Positions 22,350-22,419 of a stretch of DNA of 22,419 bases are shown one piece after another. The notes beneath the pieces are model-generated. The model was not told the DNA's origin and did no database searches. It saw only the letters and a program-made list of their open reading frames with translations. This DNA comes from Alphaproteobacteria bacterium (GTDB lineage: Bacteria; Pseudomonadota; Alphaproteobacteria; Micavibrionales; UBA2020), in the NCBI GenBank assembly GCA_029266795.1, contig JAQSWE010000014.1, positions 1 through 22,419 of the forward strand, given 5' to 3'. The position numbers were made by a program, and so were the translations under genes. Each line of letters opens with the position of its first letter. The stretch's first letter is position 1.

Positions 22350-22419
22350 TTAAAGCCGCGCCTGACGCTTCTGCACCTGCGGCGAAATATAATCCGTCAA
22401 CTCGCCCAGATCGCGGATG
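22350..22419 (-). CDS. C-terminal end of an unidentified gene (runs off window)
   Basis: The minus strand encodes the last 22 residues of a protein, IRDLGELTDYISPQVQKRQA followed by RL and a TAA stop at 22350-22352. The sequence is codon-regular and GC-rich like the main chromosome. RDLGELTDYI faintly recalls the last helix of acyl-carrier-type domains, but 22 residues are too few for a call. The palindromic element begins ten bases past its stop. Confidence 0.5.
   Translation of the reverse strand, partial: IRDLGELTDYISPQVQKRQARL

Overview
The window looks like a chromosomal segment of a high-GC alphaproteobacterium. Three things point there: the FtsW, SdhB and RsmH sequence style; a MurE C-terminal domain with the DNPR motif typical of meso-diaminopimelate ligases; and rnpB lying close upstream of the division and cell-wall (dcw) cluster. 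I cannot name the genus from sequence alone.

Left part (1-9139, minus strand): a compact dcw operon read right to left as rsmH, ftsL, ftsI, murE, murF, mraY, murD, ftsW (ftsW runs off the left edge). Neighbouring genes overlap or nearly touch. Together they methylate 16S rRNA (RsmH), build the divisome (FtsL, FtsI, FtsW) and make the UDP-MurNAc-pentapeptide and lipid I precursors (MurE, MurF, MurD, MraY). A good sigma70-type promoter lies upstream of rsmH. murE is broken as read: a deletion of roughly 74-77 bases with a frame change removes the conserved DYAHTPDALE segment.

Middle-left (9197-12263, minus strand): where mraZ would be expected there is instead an unfamiliar operon. It holds a protein with a J-domain-like N-terminus (HPD motif), then three small paralogous proteins sharing an FNF-x-A-x(3)-TT segment and a C-terminal MH-x(2)-L-x(3)-GG-x-PP motif, then the remnant of a fourth copy. 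Upstream is rnpB, the RNase P RNA, with a closed P1 helix and its own promoter.

Middle (12280-16307): an overlapping operon of trimeric-type purine nucleoside phosphorylase and two tandem AmpD-like amidases, possibly linking nucleoside salvage and peptidoglycan turnover; a divergent unknown gene; and sdhB standing apart from any sdhCDA genes.

Right part (16434-22419): mostly unrecognised genes. They include a 101-residue protein, a single-span membrane protein, a probable HExxH metallopeptidase, a helical 162-residue protein, a bacterial PH-domain membrane protein with a long VAPAA-type repeat tail, and a lower-GC gene that may be acquired. A 147-base palindromic MITE/REP-like element and the last codons of an unidentified gene close the window. 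Two strong bidirectional terminators separate convergent genes here.
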